From: Phoma sp. XZ068
Lineage: Eukaryota > Ascomycota > Dothideomycetes > Pleosporales > Didymellaceae
Reading direction: 5' to 3'
NCBI GenBank assembly: GCA_004835665.1
Contig: RBKR01000002.1
Location: 1,240,001-1,304,000, forward strand
DNA: 64,000 nt
Position numbers and translations under genes: made by a program. This document shows, in pieces, positions 23,601 to 34,670 of this stretch (the first letter of the stretch is position 1; each line of letters opens with the position of its first letter). The notes beneath the pieces were generated by a model. That model had not been told where the DNA came from. It saw only the letters and a list, made by a program, of their open reading frames with translations, and ran no database searches.

Positions 23601-24126
23601 CCAGTGCCTGGAATGATGCTGCTGGCATTACTCGATATTGAGTTCTTGCGAACGCGGTTCGTGGAGTTTGTCGGTGGAAGACCGGTCGTGCTTTCCCGTC
23701 GTGCATTGCGAGGCCTTGCGGTGGTCGCGCCCTGCTGATGTAGCTTCTGCTGATGGCGTAACAGCAAGTCTCGCCGCGCAAAGCATCTTGTGCATTGGGG
23801 GCATTCGAAAGGCTTCTCTTTGGTGTGTGATCGCTCGTGGCGTTTGAGGTGCTCTAATCGTGCGAATGAGCGGGTGCAGGTGGTACAGACGTGCGGCCGT
23901 GGCTTGTCGGTCTTTGGAGGAGGGAAGGTAGTGGCAGGAGGTTGTGTAGTCTCCGCTTTTGCTGTCTGTACTGAGGCTGCAATTGAGAGACATGGTTAGC
24001 CACGGATTGACGCATGTGGGTTATGTGCTGCGTACTGTTACTGCTGCCGCCATTGCTGCTCCCTGATTCGTCGCTTGGTAGGTTCGCAGGCCCTGTGGGG
24101 CTATTCTCTGCGGGCTGATTCGACAT
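20657..24126 (-). CDS. C2H2 zinc-finger transcription factor with fungal_trans domain
   Basis: Spliced model: complement(join(20657..23976, 24036..24126)), 1136 aa; the 59 bp intron is GT-AG and in phase. Two adjacent C2H2 fingers lie near residues 60-112 (HVCTTCTRSFARLEHLKRH, then FECPQCTRCFARRDLLLRH), followed by a basic Ser-rich segment. Next comes a long disordered region with Gly, Asn, Ser and His, then a fungal_trans-type regulatory domain from about residue 517 (YILYFHPHMPFLHIPTLSFD) to about 850. This order resembles the Adr1/AmdX-type fungal regulators that act in the nucleus on carbon or nitrogen genes; I cannot name the orthologue. The C-terminus is unsure: a possible donor at about 20692 (GTGAGT) and branch site CTAAC at about 20650 suggest one more intron and a different last exon further downstream. 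Confidence 0.85.
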
Positions 24127-27100
24127 GTTTAGCTGTTGACGCAGTCGCTTGGACGTGCTTATATGTGACCTGGTATCAGAGTGGCAAGTTGAGAACCGTC
24201 TCAGCGATGTCGAACTGCAAAGCGGTGGAAGTGTGAGGCTGTTGTACAGAACTGCAACGGCCGGATCGAGTTGGTGCCACTTCGGGACCTCGCCGGTAAC
24301 TGATTAACAAAGAGCAAGGAAGATGCCCGGTACACTAATCTAGAAACGTCAGCCATACACTTAGTTGGTAGGAGGGGCACCGAATGAGAGGTCGGTACCT
24401 TTTACAGGACTCAAGCGAACACACCTTGGGGCGTTCTATTGGCGTTGAGGTGGTGTCGATTCCGATGGCTGGGCTGGGGACCAATGCTTCAGGATCCACC
24501 AGAGAAAGGTAGAAATAAGATGTGCAGTCCAGTCTCGCTGCTTGGAGAGGTCCAATTGGGCGCTGGAAGAGGACTCTGGGTGGAAGAAGGTTGATGAGAT
24601 GTGGTGGTGGAGCTGGCGATAGTTGGCCGGCGCAACTGGGAGTGCAGGCGATACTTGTTATCAACAGGAAAGAACCACGGGAAGGGTAGCTGCACCTGGG
24701 CTAGTCGGGCCGCTCATACACTGGTGTGTGGGGGACTGCGAGTTCACGGAAGGCCCGGTAGACGGATAGCAGAGTCGTCGACGACGGCGGTATGCGCACG
24801 AAGGACACGGTGCAGAATGCAGGTTGCGCGTGTCGACCAGCAGACAGCACAGGATGACGGCGAAACTGCTCGCTTGCGCCGTTCGTGGACCGGAACTCAG
24901 GATACAAAGCAGTCACAGCGTTAGTAAGAGCAAATTGGCAAGCTCTCCAGCTCGCCGCGCTGCAATTGGCTGGAGACTCCAGGGGATCGAATGGAGGGGC
25001 AGCCGAGATGTTGGGGTATGGGCCGGGATGTGGGCCTTCCTCGCTCAGGCAGACAGAAAAGAGCGGCGGCCGCAGCAAAAGGTCAATGAAGAGCAGCGAC
25101 AACGTTCGCACGAGGTGTGACGATGGAGGCAGAGGCAACGTCCAGAGGACGGGCGCAAGTCCCCAGGTAAGCAGATCGTCCAGGGCCAAAGCAGCGAACC
25201 ACAGGCTGCGCGCGCGGTTGCATGACACACCAAAGCTCCAAGCTAGACCCCAGAGCTCGTCGGCAGCAGACGCCTCGCTGCAGCACCATGGCCGTCGAGA
25301 ACGGTATCGCGTCCTCATCGTCGACGGTTAGCGCAGCCAGGGTCTGGCTCCGTCGCCCGACGAGGCCCCGAAGATGCACACTTCTTCTAGAGGCGGCAAC
25401 GATGAACAGCACTCGCTGATCCTGCTGCTCGACGACCCGCTTTGCAGGCCGGAAGCCGGCAGGCATCGCAGCGCCTCAGACGGCGCGAAATCCTCGCACA
25501 CCTCGACGCTTGGCTGCAGCAATTGACACAGGGGCCTGCGGACATGCAGCGCCTCGGCCCAGTGCCAGAAACGGCAGCGCGAACGCCGCGTCGGCATCAT
25601 GTCGTCGCGCACAGCGATAGACCGCTGCTCGTAATAGATCGCCTGAGGTACTTACTATCGAAATGCCCCTGATTGCGTTGCTGGGCGACATTGTTTCCAA
25701 TCTCGCCAGGTTGGAAGATTGGCAGGTGCCAGAGTATTGCGGGCCCTAAATTAACGCGCAGCGGGCATCAATGTCACTTGCCCATGGAACTTTATCAAAA
25801 TTTGCCCATGCGGACCAGGTTTTATGAAAGGAGGGAACCTGCACGGCTCGACCCTGTCTTTGGCTTTGGCAGCGTCGAGTTGATGGAACACGGCGGGCTG
25901 CAACCACTCGCGCGCCGCAAATTGCCTCACTGCGGCAAGACAAGCAGACGTCGACGGCCAGCAACAAGCGCCAAACTACATGAACAGCCACAAGAACCAC
26001 GCGCTACGAGGTACGCGGCCTGGCGACCAAACCGGGCGACCAAACCGGACTCTGGCCGTGACATGGCACGCAGTACGTACCCGTTCGCTGCAGCGTTGGA
26101 GCTCTCTTCACCGATGTCAGCGCCGCGCAGGCGTCCGTGTGCAAAAAGTCTGGGGAAGCTGGAGTCGTGGACATGGAGGCTGCCGGGTTTCAATCGAGTT
26201 ACCCAATGGTGGGGCCGTTGAGTGGCCCCAACCACCGCTAGACGCATGATTTCCCCACAGTCTCAGAGCAGCCTAGTTCCGGCTCACTCGTACAGACGGC
26301 CTGTGCTCGCATGCTTTGCGCTGATTGGCACCGCTTACAGCCCACTTTGACTTCTCCGAAACGACTTGTCCAGTTCCTTCGAGGACCCTGGCCTCAACCC
26401 TGGCCCGCCGATGCAGCGCTGCCACACCACGGTTCGCCTACGCTGATCAGGGCCGTGTTTGCGTCTTTCGCTCGGTGAATGGCATTCAAACGGGTTCTCA
26501 ATTGCAACTCCTACATGCAAGCAGAAGCACGTTGTCCAACATGCGGCCGCAAGAGGACCGCAGATTGCAACTTGCACCACGCTGGACTGCGCAGCCTAGG
26601 CCATGAGAGCGATTTTAGACAAGCCTGTAAGACTCGAAAACAAAGGACCCTGTCCAGTACATGTCTCGTACCAATGCAGAGACCCGCCAATAATGGATCA
26701 CTGTGGGTACATGTTGCGCTGCACATGACCTTCCAGGGCGGGCCCTGACAACGCTCCGTTCGAGCAGGCTGCCACGGGCAGCCATCCACCATCCTCCGCT
26801 GTTCTCCTAGCTCCAACATGGGGACGTCATCATGTTTGACAACATCTATTCTGGGTAGATATCGCAAGCTGCGACGTGTGTTCCTCTGCTCGACTAAAGC
26901 TCCTACTAGCCAATTTGCGGCACCACGGTGCGAGCTTAGCTACGGTTCTTGCATCGACTCTTGACTTTTCTCAAACATTGGCATAGAGCGTGATGCTTGC
27001 CACTTGTACGCAAGCAATGACCTGACGCCGTTGTGCATGCGCGTGGTCGAGCCCACGGGAGATCAACGCCTACATTTCGTTCAATTCACCAGCTAACCCG

Positions 27101-30100
27101 CCAACCTACGTCAACCGACGCGAACTGCAATGCATTATTCCAGCAAGTAGGTCTCTGTTTAGTCCTACAGAGCGGTCCCAGCCCAGTGGTTGTTGCTAAG
27201 CAAATCAAGAGCCTCTTCATCATGTGTGGCCACACAAGAGATTCTCAAAACCTGACGTTTCTCGATCTGCAGTCAACTGCTTCAATCAGCTAACCGTCGC
27301 CCCACCCTGCACACATGGAATTCGAGAGGATCGCTCGCCAATTTTTTGAAGAATGCTGATCGAAACAATTTTCCGCAACAGGCGAGCCTCTCATCGGTCA
27401 CCTCAGAATGCTTCCTTGTAAGCAATGTTCGACTTGCCACTGTCGCAGCGTGCTGCACAAATGGGCGAGCTCTTTGAGCACACGCTATTATATCGACGAA
27501 ATGTAATGTTTACTTCAAGGAGTATGTATATTGACAACAGTGCTCACAAATGTACGCGTGCATGATGCACCGCATGGCTGTTCATGATGTATCTCCTACG
27601 CCTAACGCATCTGGCGCTAGTATTTGGCGGATACCGATTGTCAGGCAGCGCATGACGTATCACCACCCATGATTTTCGGGACCGAGACCATCGATACAAA
27701 CTGCAAACATGCTCCGACCGACACGGAATCTATGCATAGACTCAATGACGAGCGTCTGCCTGCTGCCGTCCGTACCATCGCTTCACAGATACACGCACCA
27801 GCAGAGCCAATTGACTGTTTGGGTGCTAACTTAAGTAGGAAGTCCCGGTGCACCTCACCCCACCAAACGCGCCTTCCCCAGACACCTTGCCGCCCGTCTC
27901 TTGACTGGCTTGCGCAAGCTGCACTCCAGCCGCCTAACCTATCAGCTCATCAGGCATAAGGAGCTGAGGTATTCCAGCTCGATCCACGTTGAAAGTAAGG
28001 CGCCCTGTGGAGAGTAAATGATGCGCTGATCGAGTCTAGAAGTACAGAGCCTACAAATCCTTCACAACGGTCTGCACGAGCTTACGTTCGCAGCTGTCGC
28101 GTTGCACCAGACTTCTGACATATCATGACTCTGTTACACATGCTGATCGCAGGTGCCTGTAGCACGAAATGTAGCGATGTTCAACGAAGGTAGGCTACAA
28201 CGTGCTCCTCGCCATCAAATTGTACAAACTATATGATCATCAATGTATGGGTGCATGCCCACACATTAAGACAATTGCAGATTCTCGGGCGAGAGTCGAC
28301 TCTGCGCTTGCTCAACCAGCTACCTTGTATTCTCTTGGCTACGTCTACACCTGGCTCAGTGGCATGCAACCTAGCCAAGCGACATTGCAAATACCTCGCC
28401 ACATCCTTCGACAACTTGCTGGCTTTCGATTGGTCGCTTACCTCTGAACGCTTTCCTGTCCGCATTTGACCAACAAGTTCCAGACGCCCATTCCACATAT
28501 TCTCCACGGACGCTTCTGAACGACTTTGTGCACTGCTTTGTCCGAACACGAGCTTTACCTTTCTCGGTCTAAAGCCAGTCTCTCTTCTCCGTCACTCGAC
28601 TCCGAAAATCCACGGGCGATATTCCGCGGTGCTTGGGCACCGACCGTCGTGCTGGCGGCAATAACTCCTGTAACCGTGACCTTGCAGCTTTCCAAGTTGC
28701 CGGCCGGTCAGTCGCTCCCATCGGTCTTCACTCATCCGCTTCCCGAATCAGCTGCCCGGCAGTTGCATCAAGTCCTTTTGGCAGAAGCCTCACGTCTCGT
28801 GCTCGGCCCGTCGCATTTCCCGTGGCCTGAGCGAATAGGCTACAACAGCTGCGGATAGCCACCTGCGCTCACGGAGGCTACAAGGAAAGTGTCTGCACAT
28901 CTCTCTAGTGTCCTGTCATTTTATTCGTGCTAAGTAACAGCGCCGGCCTTGGTAGATCTCAGATGTTGCATCGTGATAAGCTCGTGGTTCTGCGGACTCT
29001 AGGACTTTCGAGTTATCTCCGGAGGCCTGATTCGCCAAATCGACATTTGGCGTGGACCCTGCTTTGGTGACGTCGCCCACATCACGGTAGAACGAACGCC
29101 TTCCATGTGTTCAGGACATCTTTATGGCAAGGATTATCTTGCCATCTCGCGGCTGGCGGGACCGCGGGCGCAAGGACTCCTTTCAATTTCCGTGCTGGAA
29201 AGTGCCCACAGCGGCTCCACTTAGCTCGTACCAAACCGGAACAATGCGAACTCAACAGCGGCAATAGCAAGTGGAGCAGTTGCCCAACAGAACCTTGATT
29301 GTAGATACTCGCCAGCATTATCTCGAGTGGGATTGGGCTTCTCCTGGTTACTTGAAGGGGTTCGCCTCCAGTTTGCACACTGCGGCCTCACTGGAAGGAG
29401 CATCCATTGTGACTAAGAGTTATCACATACACGGCTTCACGGATGCCCCACGCTGTTCACACGCAGCGAAAGAATGTGTACTACTCAACAATAGTACTTG
29501 AGTCCCTTGCTCACCATTGTGCAGGCTCGATGCTGAGACCAAGTTCCCGATTGTCGGCTTTCAAGTACGGCGGACGTATGCCCTCCGCTCGTCACTCTGG
29601 GTCACTGTGCATAACCATAGCACGGTCTGCCTGCATGCAAGACATCAAGTTCCACCTCGGATATCGACTCATCGGTAGCGGTGGGGGTGGCAGGTAAGCA
29701 ACACTGCGTCAGCAGCGCAACATGCGTAGGCCCAGATGTTTCATCTTTGGCCACGCGGCCCTCAGATTACTTTCAGTAATGAGACGTCCGATAGCTTTTT
29801 CAGGTACTGTTACACCGGGCTCAACCTGAAGAGACTGTATCAAATCTTCGGTAGCGTTGTTGCCACTGCCAATCATTTCATGATACGCTTTCAGCGACGA
29901 TTAACAGATGTTAGCACCATGTTCAGATTCGTCAGAAAGCTCAGACACTTTATTGTGATAGCCCATCTCCTCAGAGTGTCCGCTATCCCTATCCTATAGA
30001 AGTTTTACATCTATATGCAATGGTGGTGTAGCTCAATGGTGCATTATCGCCAACTCAAGTTCCATCTATCATCAGTCATCCCGGCGCAGCTTCTCCTACC

Positions 30101-30103
30101 TAT
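24127..30103. other. 6 kb stretch without a supportable gene
   Basis: The longest gene-free interval in the window. Base composition is not obviously AT-biased, so it does not look like classical repeat-induced mutation. Frames at 24701-25318 (minus) and 25288-25672 (plus) look mildly protein-like but lack recognisable domains, consistent splice sites and a clear start-stop pair. The start-proximal 1-2 kb may be a long promoter or 5' leader of the C2H2 regulator. Confidence 0.45.
26019..26045. repeat. Short tandem duplication
   Basis: The 13-base unit GCGACCAAACCGG occurs twice in tandem. A small local duplication with no other feature attached. Confidence 0.5.
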
Positions 30104-30772
30104 TCACTGCGGCTCCCTACACTTCTGACACACCGTGACATAGTCTCCTGCACTTGCACAGATTATTAGCCCTCCACACCGACTGCATCGCATACCAACC
30201 ACGATCGAGTCCTTCGTTTCCCGGTTCACCCACATACCGACTACAACCAACTCTGCCATTACGTCTTCTTCCTCCTCAGCTCCATCAGCCTTGTCGTCCG
30301 TCTCCTTCCTCTCCGTCACGTCCACAACCCCGCTATTCGTAACTTCCGATACCCCAGCCTTGACATCTGCCTCACTCATGCACACAACATGCTCCTCCAC
30401 CCCCAGCCCCTGGTCATCGGGCGCCTCCTGCCCGAACGTCCCCGTCTTCATCCACTTCGCCACATCACCTTCTGAGATGGTGGTTAACATTTTATGACCG
30501 TGTTTTGTAGGCGTATCGGTCAGAGACCCGGTTGAAGACGTATGCGCCAGGGGACGGCAGGGTGAAAGCGAAGGCGTTGGAGTCGTGGAGTTGCCATCTG
30601 TGACTGCGGCTGTGGTTTGAGTGGTGCGCCGTGAAGGTTGGATTTGCGGGCGGCTGTTGTTGGAGGAGACACCTTCTGTGACTGAAGCGATGGTGGTGGT
30701 GACTTCGGCTCTGAAGGATGGCGGTTCGCGTGGGTCTAGGGCCGTGTCGAGGGAGGCACGTTCGGGAGACAT
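30104..30772 (-). CDS. Small protein with C-terminal zinc ribbon, unknown function
   Basis: 222 aa from the ATG at 30772 (context ATCAACCATGTC); no introns. I do not recognise the family. The first 100 residues are disordered and rich in Ser, Thr and Pro. Then come a conserved-looking KMLTTISEGDVAKWMKTG segment, an acidic stretch (DDKADGAEEEEDVMAE), a short beta-type stretch (LVVVGMWVNRE) and a C-terminal zinc ribbon: C-x2-C-x15-C-x2-C within RCSRCGGLIIC to VCQKCREPQ, four residues before the stop. Such ribbons usually bind zinc and mediate protein or nucleic-acid contacts. The gene is divergent from 31180-31674, whose product ends in the same cysteine spacing. Confidence 0.65.
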   Translation of the reverse strand: MSPERASLDTALDPREPPSFRAEVTTTIASVTEGVSSNNSRPQIQPSRRTTQTTAAVTDGNSTTPTPSLSPCRPLAHTSSTGSLTDTPTKHGHKMLTTISEGDVAKWMKTGTFGQEAPDDQGLGVEEHVVCMSEADVKAGVSEVTNSGVVDVTERKETDDKADGAEEEEDVMAELVVVGMWVNRETKDSIVVGMRCSRCGGLIICASAGDYVTVCQKCREPQ

Positions 30773-31179
30773 GGTTGATGTTGGTCTATGTTCACTGCTT
30801 CGAGGCTCTGGTGGAATCCGGGGTTCTCGTGGCACTCAGGCGCATACTTTCAGTGAATGGGGGTTACATAAATGATTTGACTCTGCTACCAGGGTGCCTT
30901 TCACTTTGCTTTCGAGTCCCTGCACACTCAGGACGCATTACACTCAGCCGTAGCTGGTCCACTGTGTTAGGGTGAGACTGTGACCTCCGTATGTTGGCTG
31001 ACTTAGCCTTGAATAGTTGGTGAATTCACACATGTGATAGCTACATCACATTCGTGATGTAGGCCACGACTGATTCTAGTGACGATGAGGCAAGTCACAA
31101 CTTCTTTTGTGAGTCTGTTCAAAAGAACACCTCTCCGACGCTTCTTACGCGCAACAAAACATTCATATCCACGTTCAAC
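30773..31179. promoter_or_regulatory. Divergent promoter of the two zinc-ribbon genes
   Basis: 406 bp between divergent start codons, so the pair probably shares control sequences. The only notable sequence is an imperfect TCACATTCGTGATG-like palindrome near 31047-31062. Confidence 0.4.
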
Positions 31180-31674
31180 ATGCGAGTGCTCTCTGAACAG
31201 GAAGTTGAAGGCTCTCACGTTGTCACCACCCAAATCAACTCTCATATCGAAAGTACCTCTTCTCAATCTAGTAACAACAAACCGCGCTCAGCACCCGAGC
31301 CTACTCCTTCAACACATTCACAAGCCGGAGACCCAAACGCCCAGCCAAACGCAACCGATCAGTCAATCGACCACGAAGACGAGTCATTTATCATCTTCCA
31401 CTTACCTGACCACGCATTCCACCATAGATTTGCACTGCATGTCTTCGACCCGCGACCACGAAACACCACCGCCGTCAACGGACAATCTGCTATCTCTGAA
31501 CGCTCGCCCTTCCCCACCCCAGAAGACTTCGATTCTTTATACCAGCGCCATTTGCAACACAAGCAACACCTTTATCGGCCTCTCAGCCATTGCCTTGTGT
31601 GCGGCACTCGCCTCTACGCGCTCCCCACCCGAGCTGATCGAGCATTTTGTGGCGAGTGCGTACTACCTCACTAA
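31180..31674 (+). CDS. Small protein with C-terminal zinc ribbon, unknown function
   Basis: 164 aa, no introns, starting MRVLSEQEVEG. The family is not recognised. After a disordered Ser/Thr/Pro/Asn region there is a compact segment (DESFIIFHLPDHAFHHRFALHVFDP, about residues 67-91), then YQRHLQHKQHLYRPLS and a C-terminal ribbon C-x2-C-x15-C-x2-C (HCLVCGTRLYAL to AFCGECVLPH) ending three residues after the last cysteine. The cysteine spacing equals that of its divergent neighbour. A second frame (31079-31825, 248 codons) overlaps it completely on the same strand. I prefer this one because its codon third positions favour C and its segments look folded, but the choice is not certain. Confidence 0.6.
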   Translation: MRVLSEQEVEGSHVVTTQINSHIESTSSQSSNNKPRSAPEPTPSTHSQAGDPNAQPNATDQSIDHEDESFIIFHLPDHAFHHRFALHVFDPRPRNTTAVNGQSAISERSPFPTPEDFDSLYQRHLQHKQHLYRPLSHCLVCGTRLYALPTRADRAFCGECVLPH

Positions 31675-32674
31675 AGGCATCATATTCTATGCCTGGGTGG
31701 GATTGTACTGCTTGGTTGCGGGGCTAGTGGTGATCACAGGGCAGTTTTGGATTCTGGATATCCTGGGTGGAAGGTGGGGTCAGATGTGTGGGAACAAGCT
31801 TTTGAACTGTCGGCCTTGGGATTAGGACTTGCCGTTGGAAGGCCGTAGGCTTGTGTGGTGGGTCTGGAATTGCGGGAGGGCAATATTTTGGAGGGTGGCA
31901 GTGCGTGAGAAGTGAAGGGGAGTGGGTGTTACATGATCACATTCAGTGTGCGACTGGGGATCCGTGGTTTGATACAGATGCACAACACAAATTCGATAAT
32001 ACCAGATGGGTTTGGGCGGCTTATGTTCTGCCAATGCATTTCGCAATCGTCACTTCCACCTCCCGAGTCGCTGCTCAAGTCCCCCGATCGTGGTTTTGAG
32101 TCGTTTTACATGCATCCTGAACTCCTGGCACGACCCCCTTGACTGCTTCCGTACTTCCTATTGCTGTTACCGCTTCTGGTCGCACTGTCAGGCCGCGTAT
32201 CATGAATGATGTTGCTATAGTAGTTGTTGTCTAATGTATCTTGACTGGCTACACGGACCATTTACAGGCATGATCAGTAAAACCATACTTGTGATATGGA
32301 AGGCAGCCGTGCGACAGAAGTGGAAAGGGGCTTGCATATCTTGATCTCAAGGATTTTCCTTATAGGAGATCAGGACCAAAAGGTGGATTATATACATTGA
32401 GTGAATGCACTTAACGGTCTGAGCATCAGTAGCAATTCCTGAAGGCATACACGCCTTTCAAGCTTCGCAGATTTCTCACGTGGTAGCCAAGAGTAAAGTT
32501 CATGCCGTAATGTCTTCATTGATCATGTTAGGCTGGACTAATTATTCCATTCAAGTCGGCCATGATGTCTTGGTGATCATGTTAGGCCACTTTACTTCTT
32601 CCCTGCATCAACAACTTTTTTCAACGCAGTCAGCCGAGACGAACTTAAGCGTCATCTGCAATTTTCATGCACAC
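31675..32674. other. Intergenic, downstream of zinc-ribbon gene and of fRMsr
   Basis: About 1 kb between two convergent genes, holding their 3' regions. The sequence GATCATGTTAGGC occurs twice (about 32521 and 32576), 55 bp apart. No gene seen. Confidence 0.45.
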
Positions 32675-33501
32675 TCAAAAGTCGCAAGAAGCAGCGAGCA
32701 GAGCAGCCAGCTCCTCAAGAGCACTCTGGTCCTCCTCGTTGAAGCCATTCTCCTCAGCACAGTCGATGTCGATGATAGCGACGACCTATTTGTGGATCAG
32801 TCAGGGTTTGTTTGGGATCGCAACAGCAGCGCCTGCAGTAGCAAAGTGCCAGCTTACCTTCCCATCTTTGACGATCGGTACAACGATCTCGCTCTTGCTC
32901 GCACCGTCACAAGCAATGTGCCCTGGAAATTTCTCCACATCAGGCACAAGCTGCGTCTGCTTAGTTTGCGCTGCAGCGCCACAGACACCACGCCCGAACG
33001 CGATGGTTTGGCATGCTACTTGGCCATGGAATGGACCAAGGAGAAGTTGCTTCGGGTTAGAAGGGTCAAGAAAGTAGAACCCACTCCAGTTAACGCTGGA
33101 CGACGGGCCTGGCAGGGAGTGATAGGCGTGCCAAAGGAGGGATGCTGTATTCGAGAAGTTGCTGCGAATAGTTAGTCATACGTTTGTGCGTCAACACCGA
33201 TGGCCTCGCAATGTCAAACAAGGTAGAGGAAGTGGTTGTTGAGAACCGATTCACGTACCAAACCTGTAATCTTGTTAGTACATCTTTGTTTCGGCTTCTT
33301 CTTCGTCCAGCGCGGTGCATGATGCTCTCTTACCCAATTTCGCTGCCCGTCAAAGAGTGCACTAGCCTGCTCCAGTACCTGCGCGTACACCTCTTGCTTG
33401 GTCAAGCCATCTGCAAAGGCGGACGCGTCTGCATGAACCTGACGACATGGTATTCAGTATCCTGAACTCCAGGACTCGCAGCTTTACGGTGCGCATACCA
33501 T
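32675..33501 (-). CDS. Free methionine-(R)-sulfoxide reductase (GAF domain)
   Basis: Spliced model: complement(join(32675..32785, 32858..33161, 33259..33263, 33334..33438, 33499..33501)), 175 aa. Five coding exons: the first is the ATG alone and the third is 5 nt (GTTTG). All four introns are GT-AG; the 70 bp one has a perfect TACTAAC branch site. The protein begins MVHADASAFADGLTKQEVYA, and WVCNFSNTASLLWHAYHS is restored only with the microexon. It is a single GAF domain with three conserved cysteines, Cys88, Cys98 and Cys122, at spacings of 10 and 24, as in yeast fRMsr (Cys91, Cys101, Cys125). The enzyme reduces free methionine-R-sulfoxide using thioredoxin and protects against oxidative stress. 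No continuous frame reveals the gene start, so automated annotation could miss it. Confidence 0.93.
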
Positions 33502-34167
33502 TTTTTCGCAGTTCTATCAACAAAATTCTCGCGCCGCGGTTCGAATTTCGTGAAGTTGGGTAAAGGTGGGAACGCGAAACGTAAAAAGTAGAAAGTCTTG
33601 CCGCGAGCGACCGAGTGAGGGTCCACAAGCTGATTGGCGGCAAACTTCACGGCTTCGAGTTAAAACGGGAGATTGAATATTGAGACAATAGCAAGCAAGA
33701 GAGTGAGAGTCAATGTGTGCAAATAGGCTAAACGAGATGAGGTTCATCGCTTCTGTCGACGTCCTTCCACATTTGTAATCCATATCCTATTGCGTGCTCC
33801 ATCCCCGGCTTGGACAACTTTTCAGGCAACTTTCCAGAGAGCGAGCCTTGATAGCCCTACCACTGCGATTGCGACGCTCTTTTGAAGAATCATACTTGGC
33901 TATTCAGATGATACCGGGGTTCCTATGAGGTCATGCATGATGCTCGTACCCCTGACTCATTACCACGTTACCAATGGAACAAACCCGTTTACCAGCAAAC
34001 AAAGAGCTTTGCAAACATATCGCTTGCCGGGTTTGGCCTGATTCTATTTCTTCAAGTCAAATACACCCAGTATGACGAAAAGAGCATGGGGACACACATT
34101 GTCTTGCTATATTTATGTTCTAATTTTCGTCGGTTCCCATCACAGCAACGAAAATCTCTTCAAAGCT
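33502..34167. other. Intergenic between fRMsr and tRNA-Arg
   Basis: About 670 bp containing the fRMsr promoter and sequence upstream of the tRNA. No gene seen. Confidence 0.5.
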
Positions 34168-34239
34168 GGCCGGTTGGCGCAATGGTAGCGCGTGGCCCTC
34201 CTAAGGCCAAGGTTGTGGGTTCGAGTCCCATATCGGTCG
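34168..34239 (+). tRNA. tRNA-Arg (anticodon CCT, reads AGG)
   Basis: 72 nt that fold as a full cloverleaf without an intron. The acceptor stem GGCCGGT pairs with ATCGGTC (two G-U pairs) and the discriminator is G. The D arm is GCGC-AATGGTA-GCGC. The anticodon stem TGGCC/GGCCA encloses the loop CTCCTAA, which gives anticodon CCT. The T arm is GTGGG-TTCGAGT-CCCAT. The internal B box GGTTCGAGTCC is intact. Inference: a functional nuclear tRNA gene. Confidence 0.95.
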
Positions 34240-34251
34240 CATGAGCGATTC

Positions 34252-34256
34252 TTTTT
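34252..34256 (+). terminator. RNA polymerase III T-run terminator
   Basis: Five consecutive T residues 12 nt after the tRNA discriminator base, the usual Pol III stop signal. Confidence 0.7.
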
Positions 34257-34670
34257 GGCCCTGCAATAGCCTTTGTATCTTTTTGCCTGTTGTTGTGGCG
34301 CTGGACGAAGGGTGGTGGTGACAAGGCAGTTGGTGTGGCCACGTGACCGTGCGTACACTTCGTCGGCCGTCGGATAGGCACCTCATATTTTTTGTGCGTG
34401 TTGATTGACGTTACCGACTAACCTAAGCAACTTCATAGCATTACCGAGGGCCCAGATACGCGCATCGGCTCTACGATTAATTCATGAAGACGCTGTGGTA
34501 CGACCGTCGATGTCTTACAACTTAGAACGTCATCTTGATCCTGCACACTTCAGATTAGTAGTACTGACGTGACGATCCTTGTCCGAACAACCTTTACGTT
34601 ATATCTGCTTCAAATCTGGCACATCTATGTCGTGAACACCGTAGCTAGACAGGCGACCCCAACTGCTCAT
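34257..34670. other. Intergenic between tRNA and the Ybp-like gene
   Basis: About 410 bp including the 3' end of the Ybp-like gene. Nothing else seen. Confidence 0.5.

Noticed and set aside
24701..25318. 205-codon minus-strand frame
   Set aside because: No recognisable domain, Trp/Leu/Ser-rich, and other frames are open over the same bases.
30022..30070. tRNA-like A-box (GTGTAGCTCAATGGT)
   Set aside because: No matching T arm or acceptor stem follows; AGTTCCATC is not a B box.
33535..33552. T-loop-like GGTTCGAATTTC
   Set aside because: No flanking stems or anticodon arm; it lies upstream of the fRMsr start.
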